A DNA stretch of 58,592 nt, taken from Flammeovirgaceae bacterium. Its GTDB lineage: Bacteria > Bacteroidota > Bacteroidia > Cytophagales > Cyclobacteriaceae. Below, piece after piece: positions 1 to 9,368 of this stretch. Position numbers and translations under genes: made by a program. The stretch is from NCBI GenBank assembly GCA_021298355.1, contig JAJTEH010000020.1, forward strand, positions 1 to 58,592, given 5' to 3'. Positions within the stretch are counted from its first letter, which is position 1. Each line of letters opens with the position of its first letter. The notes under the pieces were generated by a model. That model saw only the letters and a list, made by a program, of their open reading frames with translations. It did not search any database and was not told the origin of the DNA.

Positions 1-3000
1 GTCAGGAGAAATTACACCAACTAATCCCGCATTACCACTTATTTGTGCTGTTAGTGTTCCATCATAGGTTTTATCCTGAATGGTTAGATTACTTAATGTA
101 AGTGGTTTAGGTGTTATGCTGGCAGAAAATGCTTGTGGTTGTGTAAAGGTATAGTTGGCTATATCGGTAGCAGTACCATTTAGTGTATACCCCGTTACGT
201 TTAACATGTAATTGGCCACATTTACATCTGAATATTCGGCTGTGGCGTTTGTGGTATTTAATGTAACAAGAGCAGCATCACTTGCCACTAAACCCGACAA
301 TGTTCCTTTGTTAGTAAACGTAACTGTTTTGGTTCTGTCGTATACTTTAGGAGTAACAGCAATGCCCGTTACAGTTAACGGTTTTGCCGTAATATTAGCT
401 GTTAAAAAGGTTGGTTGTTTTAAAGTATAATTTACGAAATCATCACCGCCTAAATCAAAACCTGTAATGGTTATCGGTTTATTATTTGCAACATTTTTCG
501 TATCAAAGTTTGCTTTAGCATTTTGAGCTACCAATGTTACTTTTTCGCTGCCTACAATTCCATCTAATTGATTTAACGAACCTTTTATAATTGCATTGGT
601 ATTTCCATCATATTCTTTATTACCAATGCTGATGTTGGCGGTGTTGTTGGTTATGGTTAACTCTTTTCTGTTAATAAATCCTGTAAGGCTTGGTTGTTTT
701 AGTTTATAGTTTGCAGCCTGGTTGCCGTTTAATGTAAAAGTAGAAATGGTTACATCTTTAGGGTTTGGATTTGCATTTTTATCTACAAACGATGCTACCG
801 GTGTGATTGTAACTAAACCAACCTGATCGCCTGAGAGAATCTGACTTGAAATTAAGGAAGCCGTTCCCAATACTTTAGCATTTGTATTGCCATCGTATAC
901 TTTAGGTTCGATAGAAATACCTTGCATCTCTAACTCTTTTGGAGTGATAGAAGCTTGCACATTGGTTGGAGGCGAAAAGGCATAATTAGGTGCTTTGCTT
1001 CCGCTTATGCCATACCCTGAAAAGGTTATAGTGTGCTTCCCAACTTCGGCAAAAGCAAAAACTGCTTTTGGATTAACTTCACTTATATCAACAAGGCCAG
1101 CTCCAACATCAACAGAAACTAAGCCTGAAAGAGCAAGATTATTCTTAATAATTTCAGCGTCTTTATTTTTATTATAAACTTTATCCTTTGCCGATAAACC
1201 TGTTAGGGTAAGTGGTTTTTGAGTTATCTGTGCCTGAACTTTAGTGGGCTGTGTTACTTGGTAGTTATTAATCGCTGTAGGATCTCCAGCGAGGGCAAAA
1301 CCAGTGAAAATTACATCTTTGTTTGGTCCTGCATTGGCATCAACAAATTCAGCTTTAGCATTTGTAACATTTACAGCTTCATCAATTGCGTCAGACGCGA
1401 TATCATCCAGAATTACACCCGAGTATGTTGCTTGACCTACAATAGCTGCGTTTTTATTTCCATCGTAAACTTTATTGCTGCTCGTTACACCAGAAATAGT
1501 AACAGGAGCTTTGTTAATGATTGCTTTGTTTTGTAATGTAAAAGGTTGCTGTATGGTATAATTGTTTGCTGCGCTCCCTTTTAAAACATAACCGTTTACT
1601 GTTATGTTGTGACTTCCTGTATTAATGCTTGCGAATGTTGCAGAAGGTATATTGTTAGTATTAATTTCTACTAAAGGTGTTGGGCTTAAATCGCCAGGTA
1701 TAACACCGACTAAAGCAGCTGTACCGCTTAGCGTTGCTGTATTATTACCATTGTAGGTTTTATCTTGCGCGGTTATACCCGTGATGGTTACTGTTTTCTG
1801 GGTGATGCTGGCATTGGGAACTGTGGGTTGCTTAAAATCGTAATTGGGTGCATCTACGCCACCTATGGTATAGCCGCTTATCGTAACAGCATAAGGCCCA
1901 CCTGCATTCATACTAGAATATTTTGCAGCAGCACCTACTGTGTTTAGGGTTACCGTTTTTTTGTCGGCATCATCTTGTACAAGGCCGGATAAAGTCGCAC
2001 TACCGCTAATTTGTGCAACATCAGTTTTATTATACTCTTTGCTGGCTACACTTATACCGGTAACCGTTAGTGGTTTAGCAGAAATTTGAACTGTTAAATT
2101 TTGTGGTTGAACAACTACATAATTGTTGGTGCTTATATCTGGCAGATTGCCTTGCTTTACTAATTTAAATCCGGTAACGGTAACGGCCTTACTAGGTGCA
2201 ACATTTTTATCGAGCACAGTTGCTATTGTTACCGCGTTTGGATCTAATACTATTGAACCCATTTCAGCAGGAATAACTCCAGAAAGTGTTGCGTTGCCTA
2301 ATGCTACTGTAATTGTACCATCGTATACGCGTGGAATGGCTGTTACTGAAACGTTTACGGGCTTTTGTTTAATTTCTCCAGTAACATTAGTGGGTTGCTT
2401 CATTACATAATTTGAAAGAGGAAAATTTACATCGCCATCTGATTTGAACAGCGTGTATCCACTAACAACCAAACTTTTGTTAGTGCCGACATCTTTTGTT
2501 AAAAAGTCGGCTTTTGCATTAGCGCTATTTAGCGAGTATTTGATAGCTTCCGACACTACCATGTTATCGAGCGAACCCTTGTTTATAAAATTCGCTGAAA
2601 CATTTCCATTGTACTCTTTTTCTTCTATCGATATATCTTTAACACTTACTTCTCGTGGAAAAATAAAGGCCGTTGTTTTTTGTGGTTGTATAAAATTATA
2701 GTTGCCCGCTAAACCTCCTGAAATAGTAAAACCTGTATAGGTTACATCTTTAGCGGTGCTGTTGTCTGCATTTTTACTTGCAAATGTTGCTTTTGCATTT
2801 AATGTGCTAAAATCTATATTTGGCGCGCCTTCGCCTGGTACCAAGCCAGAAAAAGCAATGTTGGTGGTTATTATTTCTGCATCGGTTGTTCCATCGTACT
2901 GTTTATTTTTTGCAGCTACACCTGTTAGCGTTAAATCTTTTGCTGTAATCTTTGCAGGTAGGTTTGTGGGTTGATCTATGAAATAATTGTTTGGGTTGGC

Positions 3001-5712
3001 TCCACCTAAAGCCAGCCCGGTAATATTGGTTAATGTGTAGCTGTTAACATCTTTTGAAGGAAATTTTGCTATAACATTGGAATAATTCAACGTAGCACTT
3101 TCGCCACCAACAAATCCGGACAATGTACCGCCAGAAAGTGTAGCGATGTCGCTGCCATCATAAACTTTATCGGCCTTTAGGTTACTTATGGTTAGTTTTT
3201 TCTTTAGAATAGACGCACTAACAACAGGTGTGGTAAGCGCGTAATTTGTTGTAGGTGCATTTGCAGCATCGTTAGTTGAAAGTGTGTAGCCGGTAATTGT
3301 AATGGTGTAAGGTCCTCCAATGGCAGATTCTGGAAAAGCAAAAGTTGGCGAACCTGATAAGGTTATAGGTTCTGAGCCATTAGCCGTTTTTACAACATTG
3401 TTTAGTGTTTGATCTCCGGTTAATGTAGCACTCTTATTACCATCGTATGGCTTATCGCTTATTCCTACATTTATGGTTAAAGGTCTTTTACCAATAGATG
3501 CTGTAGAATTGGGAGGTTGAGAAGTAAGACTGTAGTTACCAGCACTGTTTCCGCCTAAAGCGAAGCCCGTAAAAGTTACTGTATTTGTGTATGTTCCAAA
3601 ATTTTTATTCGGAAAATTTGCTTTAGCATTTGCGTCATCTAGTGTAACAACATCTCCTGAAATAACTCCGCTAAATTTAGGTGGTGAATCTGAAATAGAG
3701 AAAGTTCCATTCGTGTTACCATCGTATGTTTTATTATTCGGAATAACAGCAGATGAAATAGAAATAGGTTTTGGAGTAATTAAACTTGTTTTTGATGAAG
3801 GTTGTGCAAAAGTATAATTTCCGGCATCTTGGTCTTTTAAGGCAAAACCAGAAAATGTAACTGTTTTTGGATTTTGAGAAGCATTTGCATCTGCAAACTC
3901 TGCTTTGGCATTGGTTAAATTAATAGATACAAGATCGCCACTTACTGTGAACAATAAACTAGGTGCTGGATTGGTCTCAATTATAGCAGATTTATTACCG
4001 TCATATACTTTATTCTTTGCTGAAACACCTGAAAAAACTACAGTTTTAGCGGTAATAGATGCATTTGTAACTGTAGGGTTTGGTAAAGAATAGTTACCTA
4101 AACTATTGTTGTCTAACTTATAACCTAAGAATGTTACTGTTTTATTATTCTGCACATTTTTATCAGTAAACTCAGCGGTTATCGGTCCGCTTGTGTTTAG
4201 TGTAACTTCGTTATTTAAAACGCCATTTAATGTAAGTGTTTGATTTGCCGGAAATGGTGCACTTTTATTTCCATCATAAATTTTTGTAGTGGCACTAAGT
4301 CCATTTATCGTAAGCGGTTTAGGGTTTATTTTGCCTTTGACTGTGCTTGGATTAAGGTAGTATTTAAATGCTGCACCGCCTGTTATTCTGTAGCCAGTTA
4401 TAGTCATAGCTTTATTGATACCAACATTTTTGTTATCGTAAGTAAAAGTTGGGGTTCCTGTTAACGAAACCAAACCATTATCCCCTGGCTGTAAACCGGT
4501 TAACCCTGGTGAACTAGCTGAAGCAGGTGTTGCACTTGTTGTTGCATCGTACTCTCTCTCGAAAGCGATGTTGTTAAGCGTAACCTCAAGTGCATTGTTA
4601 AATGAATTATCCAATGAACCATTTTCGTTTAGTTGCACAATAGAATTTACAGGAATGTTATTATACGAGGTAAAAGTACTGCTTATTAAAATAATTTTTT
4701 TATTCGGTAGAATAACTGGTGGTCTGTTGATGGAATTGTTAAAGCCTGTGCCTGTTGAAAAAATTAAACTATTAACAAGGGCACCTGTTGAGCTTAATTT
4801 GGCAAATCTATTTTGGCCTGTAATACCACCCACTTCAGTAAAGTTACCAGCTATAAAAATATTATTGGTGTTAGGTTCCAATACTATTGCATTAATAGAA
4901 TTATTTGTAGTTGTTAAGGGATTTGCAGCCTGAATGCCGTTTATAATATTAAATGAGGATATAAAATTAAAGGCCCCTACCGCCAAAATGCGCGAATTAG
5001 AATTGTCGATTACAAAATGAGAAATGTTTTGGTTGAAGTTGGGGGTAAAGCCATTGTCTAATGTACCTGTTGTATTTAATCTTGCGAGTTTGCCCGTAAC
5101 ATCTCCCGACAGTATGATACTGCCATTACTTTGAACAGCATGGTGCGTAATGTTACCTAATGTAGTTGGGGGAACAAAGGAATTGTCGAGTGTACCATTT
5201 GAATTTAATATAGCTATTCTTGTTCGCGCTACATTATTTACAACTGAAAAAGTACCACTAATTACTATTCTATTATCTGGCAAAACAGTGGCGGTTGAAA
5301 TTCCACCATCGGTTACTACAGAGGTAAAGGAATTATCTAACGTGCCATCGCTGTTTAAGCGCTGCATATCCGGAGTTGAGCCAGATGAATTACCAAACAG
5401 CAAAATTTTATCTCCCTGTAAAGAAATTGAAGCGTTGATAACTGATGAAGGTTCTAGTTCAGAGAAAGATTGATCATTTAAACCAGTTGAATGCAAACGA
5501 CCAATACGCCCAAACGAAGCAGAGTTGTATGTCATATTGAGTGTTGAAGTGGTAACTAAAATTTTACCATCTGGTAATGCAGCCGCAGAAACTAAATTTG
5601 TTGAACTAAACCCCTTTTGTGCTATACTCTTATTTACAAGTAAACAAGAAAAGAAAAAAATTAGAGGAATGTAAAGTTTTATGCCAGGTAATGGTTTGAG
5701 ATTCATACGCAT
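1..5712 (-). CDS. Giant secreted delta-60 / YDG-repeat protein, 3' end outside the window
   Basis: The reverse frame is open from the left edge to an ATG at 5712 (second ATG at 5706), giving at least 1904 residues. The N-terminus is a signal peptide (MNLKPLPGIKLYIPLIFFFS, then a cleavage region ending SIAQ). Residues ~35-380 hold about six beta-propeller-like delta-60 repeats with the signature G(T/S)LDNSF. From ~385 onward come 17 tandem YDG-type modules of about 90-100 residues, each opening with K-x-YDGN-x-x-A and ending in a 'I-T-x-K-x-L' strand; the last module is cut by the window edge. YDG/MBG modules are known from bacterial surface adhesins and filamentous proteins. I infer a cell-surface or secreted adhesin-like protein, perhaps with a T9SS tail beyond the window. 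No enzyme motif is visible. It is missed by ORF callers that require a stop inside the window. Confidence 0.85.
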   Translation of the reverse strand, partial: MRMNLKPLPGIKLYIPLIFFFSCLLVNKSIAQKGFSSTNLVSAAALPDGKILVTTSTLNMTYNSASFGRIGRLHSTGLNDQSFSELEPSSVINASISLQGDKILLFGNSSGSTPDMQRLNSDGTLDNSFTSVVTDGGISTATVLPDNRIVISGTFSVVNNVARTRIAILNSNGTLDNSFVPPTTLGNITHHAVQSNGSIILSGDVTGKLARLNTTGTLDNGFTPNFNQNISHFVIDNSNSRILAVGAFNFISSFNIINGIQAANPLTTTNNSINAIVLEPNTNNIFIAGNFTEVGGITGQNRFAKLSSTGALVNSLIFSTGTGFNNSINRPPVILPNKKIILISSTFTSYNNIPVNSIVQLNENGSLDNSFNNALEVTLNNIAFEREYDATTSATPASASSPGLTGLQPGDNGLVSLTGTPTFTYDNKNVGINKAMTITGYRITGGAAFKYYLNPSTVKGKINPKPLTINGLSATTKIYDGNKSAPFPANQTLTLNGVLNNEVTLNTSGPITAEFTDKNVQNNKTVTFLGYKLDNNSLGNYSLPNPTVTNASITAKTVVFSGVSAKNKVYDGNKSAIIETNPAPSLLFTVSGDLVSINLTNAKAEFADANASQNPKTVTFSGFALKDQDAGNYTFAQPSSKTSLITPKPISISSAVIPNNKTYDGNTNGTFSISDSPPKFSGVISGDVVTLDDANAKANFPNKNFGTYTNTVTFTGFALGGNSAGNYSLTSQPPNSTASIGKRPLTINVGISDKPYDGNKSATLTGDQTLNNVVKTANGSEPITLSGSPTFAFPESAIGGPYTITITGYTLSTNDAANAPTTNYALTTPVVSASILKKKLTISNLKADKVYDGSDIATLSGGTLSGFVGGESATLNYSNVIAKFPSKDVNSYTLTNITGLALGGANPNNYFIDQPTNLPAKITAKDLTLTGVAAKNKQYDGTTDAEIITTNIAFSGLVPGEGAPNIDFSTLNAKATFASKNADNSTAKDVTYTGFTISGGLAGNYNFIQPQKTTAFIFPREVSVKDISIEEKEYNGNVSANFINKGSLDNMVVSEAIKYSLNSANAKADFLTKDVGTNKSLVVSGYTLFKSDGDVNFPLSNYVMKQPTNVTGEIKQKPVNVSVTAIPRVYDGTITVALGNATLSGVIPAEMGSIVLDPNAVTIATVLDKNVAPSKAVTVTGFKLVKQGNLPDISTNNYVVVQPQNLTVQISAKPLTVTGISVASKEYNKTDVAQISGSATLSGLVQDDADKKTVTLNTVGAAAKYSSMNAGGPYAVTISGYTIGGVDAPNYDFKQPTVPNASITQKTVTITGITAQDKTYNGNNTATLSGTAALVGVIPGDLSPTPLVEINTNNIPSATFASINTGSHNITVNGYVLKGSAANNYTIQQPFTLQNKAIINKAPVTISGVTSSNKVYDGNKNAAIVGQATYSGVILDDIASDAIDEAVNVTNAKAEFVDANAGPNKDVIFTGFALAGDPTAINNYQVTQPTKVQAQITQKPLTLTGLSAKDKVYNKNKDAEIIKNNLALSGLVSVDVGAGLVDISEVNPKAVFAFAEVGKHTITFSGYGISGSKAPNYAFSPPTNVQASITPKELEMQGISIEPKVYDGNTNAKVLGTASLISSQILSGDQVGLVTITPVASFVDKNANPNPKDVTISTFTLNGNQAANYKLKQPSLTGFINRKELTITNNTANISIGNKEYDGNTNAIIKGSLNQLDGIVGSEKVTLVAQNAKANFDTKNVANNKPITITGFDLGGDDFVNYTLKQPTFLTANITAKPLTVTGIAVTPKVYDRTKTVTFTNKGTLSGLVASDAALVTLNTTNATAEYSDVNVANYMLNVTGYTLNGTATDIANYTFTQPQAFSASITPKPLTLSNLTIQDKTYDGTLTAQISGNAGLVGVISPD

Positions 5713-5940
5713 GTGTTGGTTTACTTTACAACAAATGTGTATGTACCTCTAATTTTTTCCTTCTAAAATTTACCTTAGTTATTGTAAACCTAAATTCATC
5801 TGATTAACTGTGCGTTTCATTGATTGTATAGCGCCTTTGTGTATATAGATAAAATGTTCTTATGAATTCATTTAATATTTTTAAATGTTAAAATAATTAC
5901 AAAGTAAGTTGAACAAGGTGTGTTACTATTCTTGTTTGCA

Positions 5941-5958
5941 ACAAGTAAGTGAACTTGT
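5941..5958. repeat. Short inverted repeat next to a terminator
   Basis: Arms ACAAGT and ACTTGT are separated by six bases. The sequence resembles the terminator hairpin that follows it at 5979-5996 (ACAAGT/ACTTGT in both), so it may be a second, weaker copy. Apart from these hairpins the 5713-6184 gap is AT-rich and I see no gene in it. Confidence 0.4.
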
Positions 5959-5964
5959 AAAATA

Positions 5965-5996
5965 TGAAATAAAAAAGACCACAAGTAAACTTGTGG
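5965..5996 (-). terminator. Rho-independent terminator of the ELWxxDGT protein gene
   Basis: On the minus strand, arms CCACAAGT and ACTTGTGG form a perfect stem with a very short loop, followed by a T-rich run (TCTTTTTTATTTC). It lies about 190 bases past the stop codon of the 971-residue gene and is oriented to end its transcript. Confidence 0.7.
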
Positions 5997-6184
5997 CCCC
6001 AAAACAAATCAAGCAAAAAAATTTAGTATGTATTTTCTTAGCAGGTTTGACTATAAAAAACTAAGTAAAATTTCACTTTCATTCCCTACCCTTACGGAGT
6101 AATGTGGCTGATGTACAAAATTGCCTTACATCCATCTCAGGGAAAGCCATTTATTTTTAAGTTTTAAACAGACTGCTATAACTT

Positions 6185-9100
6185 TTAATGTTGAATTATT
6201 ACCCTGTATTTATAAGTAGCGTTTTTGTGTTCTATTGAAAATATATAAAGTCCTGATTTAAACTTCCTAACATCGAGTGTTTGTAATCCTTTATGTAGTT
6301 GTATTTCTTTTATTCTCTCTCCAGATGGTTCTATCACATGTAGTGTTCCTCCATTTATTTCATTTAAATTTAATGTTAGCCATTCTGATACTGGGTTAGG
6401 AAAAATAGAAATATTTTCTTCCACATGATTTGTAACACTTACTACATCGTCATCTTTTTCTGAGAAACATTTAATGATTTTACCATAGCTGGTAAAAACA
6501 TAGAAAAGATTTTCGCTTGCGGCAACAATTTTTCTAATGCTTTCTCCACTTTCTAAATCTGTTAGTATTACTTTTTGTGTGCCTTGCGGTGTTCCGTTGC
6601 TTTTCCAAAGTTGTTTATCAAAACCATTTCCGGCAATAAAATAAAGTTCGTTTTTATGGTTAATAAAATCAGCCGGGTAGCTATCAAATGCACCGGGCAC
6701 AATATCTTTTAACAAAATTGTTCCGGCAGGTGTGCCATCTGTTTTCCACAATTCAGAACCTGTTATTGGCTCTATTGCAGCGAAATATAGCACTCCGTTA
6801 ATGGCAATTGCCTCATTTATATTGCTGCTTGGTGGCCCGGGATTTATATCTTTAATAAGTTCGGCATTTCCTAAAGTGCCGTTGGTACGCCAAAGCTCAA
6901 AACCGTTTATACCATTGTTGGCAGAAAAATAATAGTGATCTCCCATTTCTGCAAGCCCGTAAGGGTTTGAAGATTGATTACCCGGATTAATATCTTTAAT
7001 TTCTACTGCACCGTTTGTATCATCTGTTCGCCATAATTCGCCTCCGTTTTCGTGTGTAGCATTAAAGTATAAATACTTAGAAGAATTGGTTGTTTGAAAA
7101 ATTATAGTGTTTGAATTTAACACACCGGGCATAATATCTTTTACCAATTGGGTGCCAGCAGTTGTGCCATCAGACTTCCATAATTCGTTGCCTTCCGTGG
7201 CAGTTGTGGCAGTAAAATAAACCTGGTTGCCCAATGCTGTTAAATATCCTGGAAAAGAACTGGCAGTTCCCGGCCCAATATCTTTTACTAAAGTGGTTCC
7301 TGTGTTGGTTCCATCACTTAGCCATAATTCAGTTCCGTTTGTGCCATCATCTGCCGAGAAATAAACTTTGTTACCGACTGACTTTATAATGCCAATAGAG
7401 CCATTGATCGCTCCTGGTCTAATATCTTTAACTAATTGGGTTCCGTTTGGTGTGCCATCGCTTTTCCATAATTCGTAGCCGGTATTGGCTTGATTGGCCA
7501 TAAAATAAACTTGATTACCAACCGAAGTAAGCTTAGAAAGTAACTTATTATCATCTGGTAATACTTTCGGTATTATTGCCTTAGAGTTTCCATCGGTAAA
7601 CCACAATTGTTTACCATGAACGCCTGAAACAGCAGAAAAGAAAATAGAATTACCAGCGGCTACAAATTCGCCATAAGTATTTAATTCTAAATCCCGATTT
7701 AAATTAAGCAAGGTTGTACCTTGTGTTGTGCCATCCGACTTCCAAATTTCCTCACCATTAACGCCATCGTCTGCACTAAATAAAAAAATGGTGTTGTTTG
7801 TTGTAAGAGAGGGGATTCCATTTCCGATTGATGGAATACCGCTTTTACTACCAGGATTAATATCCTTTATTAAGTAAGTGCCAGCTTCAGTACCATCACT
7901 TCTCCATAGTTCAAGTCCTTCTGCTGAAGTTTGTGCTGTAAAAATTAGAGTATTGTTCCGAACAAACATGGAGAAAATACCTGAACCTATTTCTCCAGGC
8001 TGAATATCTTTTACCAATTGTGTATTAGTACCATCCGTTTTCCACAATTCTAAACCTGTGGCTTGCTCTGATGTAGTAAAAAAAAGCTGATTGTTATAAT
8101 TAATTAAACTACCTATTACAAAATCTTTCGTTTTTGTAGTGCCTGCATCCGTACCATCCGTTTTAAACAAATGAGTACCCGTGCCATCATTAGCTGTAAA
8201 ATACAATTGGTTATTAACTACTGTTAGTTTTCCAGCACTTCCAGAATTAGAACCGGAACGCATATCCTTTACCAAACTTACTTGCTGTTGAGCAATTGAA
8301 TACTTGAATAATTCTTGTCCAATTAATGCATCAGCTCCATTAAAATATACATCTCCACCCATACCCACTGCTTCTAACACTTGCAAATTTTGCCCTGCTG
8401 GAGCAGAACATGTATAAATGGGATATGTTCCGGCTTCGGTTCCATCGCTACGCCACAATTGTTGAGAATTAATACCACCGTCTATTACAGTAAAATATAA
8501 AGTGTTTTGATAAACAAGAAAATTGCGAATTAATGATGCAGTCAAACTTTTAACAATGGAAGTTCCATTAGGCGAGCCATCAGATTTCCAAAGATCGAAT
8601 CCTTGATTACTTTCTATATAAACTGGAAAAAAAAGTAGGTTATTTAACGCGGCAGTTGCTTTTAAGCTATGTGTAAAGGTGGGAATAGATTCTGTACTAC
8701 CTTCAATAATATCTTTAACCATTACTGTGCCGTTTTCGGTGCCATCGGTTTTCCAAAGTTCGTAGCCATGTATACCATCATTTCCTGCAAATAAGGTTAA
8801 ACCATTAACAACACCTAATAAATATGGTTGTGAACTCTGGTTGTTATTGTTTAAATCTTTCAGAATTTTTGTACCGGCTACAGTGCCATCAGTAATTCCT
8901 AATTCTCCGTTTATTGATAAAATTGTTTTTCCATTAAGAGCTGGTATGGGCGAGATAAAGGGTGGGTAGTAATTATTTGTACCCATATTTTTCAGGTCTT
9001 TATCTAGATTTGATATCAACGTTTGTTGTTGAGCAACTATGTGAATGGGTGATAAAATAGAAAGTAATAGGATCAAGGATTTATGCAAGGTTTCTAGCAT
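6185..9100 (-). CDS. ELWxxDGT-repeat secreted protein with T9SS sorting tail
   Basis: The 971-residue protein starts with a signal peptide (hydrophobic stretch, then PIHIVAQ) and carries about sixteen copies of the motif (E/Q)LW(K/R)(S/T)DGT-x-x-GT-x-L-x-KDI, spaced about 50-60 residues, from roughly residue 110 to 880. ELWxxDGT repeats are predicted to form beta-propeller-like blades and occur in large exported proteins of Bacteroidota and myxobacteria. The last ~75 residues (ISIFPNPVSEW ... LKSGLY-like ... YRVIIQH) match a type A T9SS sorting domain, so the protein is probably exported by the type IX system and attached to or released from the cell surface. No catalytic residues are recognisable. 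A TAAGTTTG element lies about 100 bases upstream and a terminator follows downstream, so it is probably monocistronic. Confidence 0.85.
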   Translation of the reverse strand: MLETLHKSLILLLSILSPIHIVAQQQTLISNLDKDLKNMGTNNYYPPFISPIPALNGKTILSINGELGITDGTVAGTKILKDLNNNNQSSQPYLLGVVNGLTLFAGNDGIHGYELWKTDGTENGTVMVKDIIEGSTESIPTFTHSLKATAALNNLLFFPVYIESNQGFDLWKSDGSPNGTSIVKSLTASLIRNFLVYQNTLYFTVIDGGINSQQLWRSDGTEAGTYPIYTCSAPAGQNLQVLEAVGMGGDVYFNGADALIGQELFKYSIAQQQVSLVKDMRSGSNSGSAGKLTVVNNQLYFTANDGTGTHLFKTDGTDAGTTKTKDFVIGSLINYNNQLFFTTSEQATGLELWKTDGTNTQLVKDIQPGEIGSGIFSMFVRNNTLIFTAQTSAEGLELWRSDGTEAGTYLIKDINPGSKSGIPSIGNGIPSLTTNNTIFLFSADDGVNGEEIWKSDGTTQGTTLLNLNRDLELNTYGEFVAAGNSIFFSAVSGVHGKQLWFTDGNSKAIIPKVLPDDNKLLSKLTSVGNQVYFMANQANTGYELWKSDGTPNGTQLVKDIRPGAINGSIGIIKSVGNKVYFSADDGTNGTELWLSDGTNTGTTLVKDIGPGTASSFPGYLTALGNQVYFTATTATEGNELWKSDGTTAGTQLVKDIMPGVLNSNTIIFQTTNSSKYLYFNATHENGGELWRTDDTNGAVEIKDINPGNQSSNPYGLAEMGDHYYFSANNGINGFELWRTNGTLGNAELIKDINPGPPSSNINEAIAINGVLYFAAIEPITGSELWKTDGTPAGTILLKDIVPGAFDSYPADFINHKNELYFIAGNGFDKQLWKSNGTPQGTQKVILTDLESGESIRKIVAASENLFYVFTSYGKIIKCFSEKDDDVVSVTNHVEENISIFPNPVSEWLTLNLNEINGGTLHVIEPSGERIKEIQLHKGLQTLDVRKFKSGLYIFSIEHKNATYKYRVIIQH

Positions 9101-9203
9101 ATCAAAAAATTTAGTTTTTAGAGTTCCACGAATTATATTTTTAGAGCTAGTATATCCTGCGCAAGGTAGATATCTAGTAAGAAATCAAGTATCGGCCAAC
9201 GTT

Positions 9204-9211
9204 CAAACTTA
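9204..9211 (-). promoter_or_regulatory. Candidate -7 element for the ELWxxDGT gene
   Basis: The minus strand reads TAAGTTTG, a full match to the Bacteroidota TAnnTTTG element, about 100 bases upstream of the ATG. I see no clear TTG at the expected upstream distance, so this is a weak call. The rest of 9101-9368 is AT-rich without a gene. Confidence 0.35.
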
Positions 9212-9368
9212 GATATTGAATTATCATTTGTAATTAATTCTATTAATCAGGATAACTTTATTTGATTATCATAATTATTAGTTGTAATAAAATTCTGGAA
9301 GATGTTGTTTAATATTGCTTAATCACAAAACTATTCTGAATCTACAATTTTTTAACATTCAGCAAAGA

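Noticed and set aside
212-5473. Plus-strand open frames in the first 5.5 kb
   Set aside because: They are shadows of the repetitive YDG-repeat gene on the minus strand, which is open across the whole region and has a signal peptide and clear motifs.
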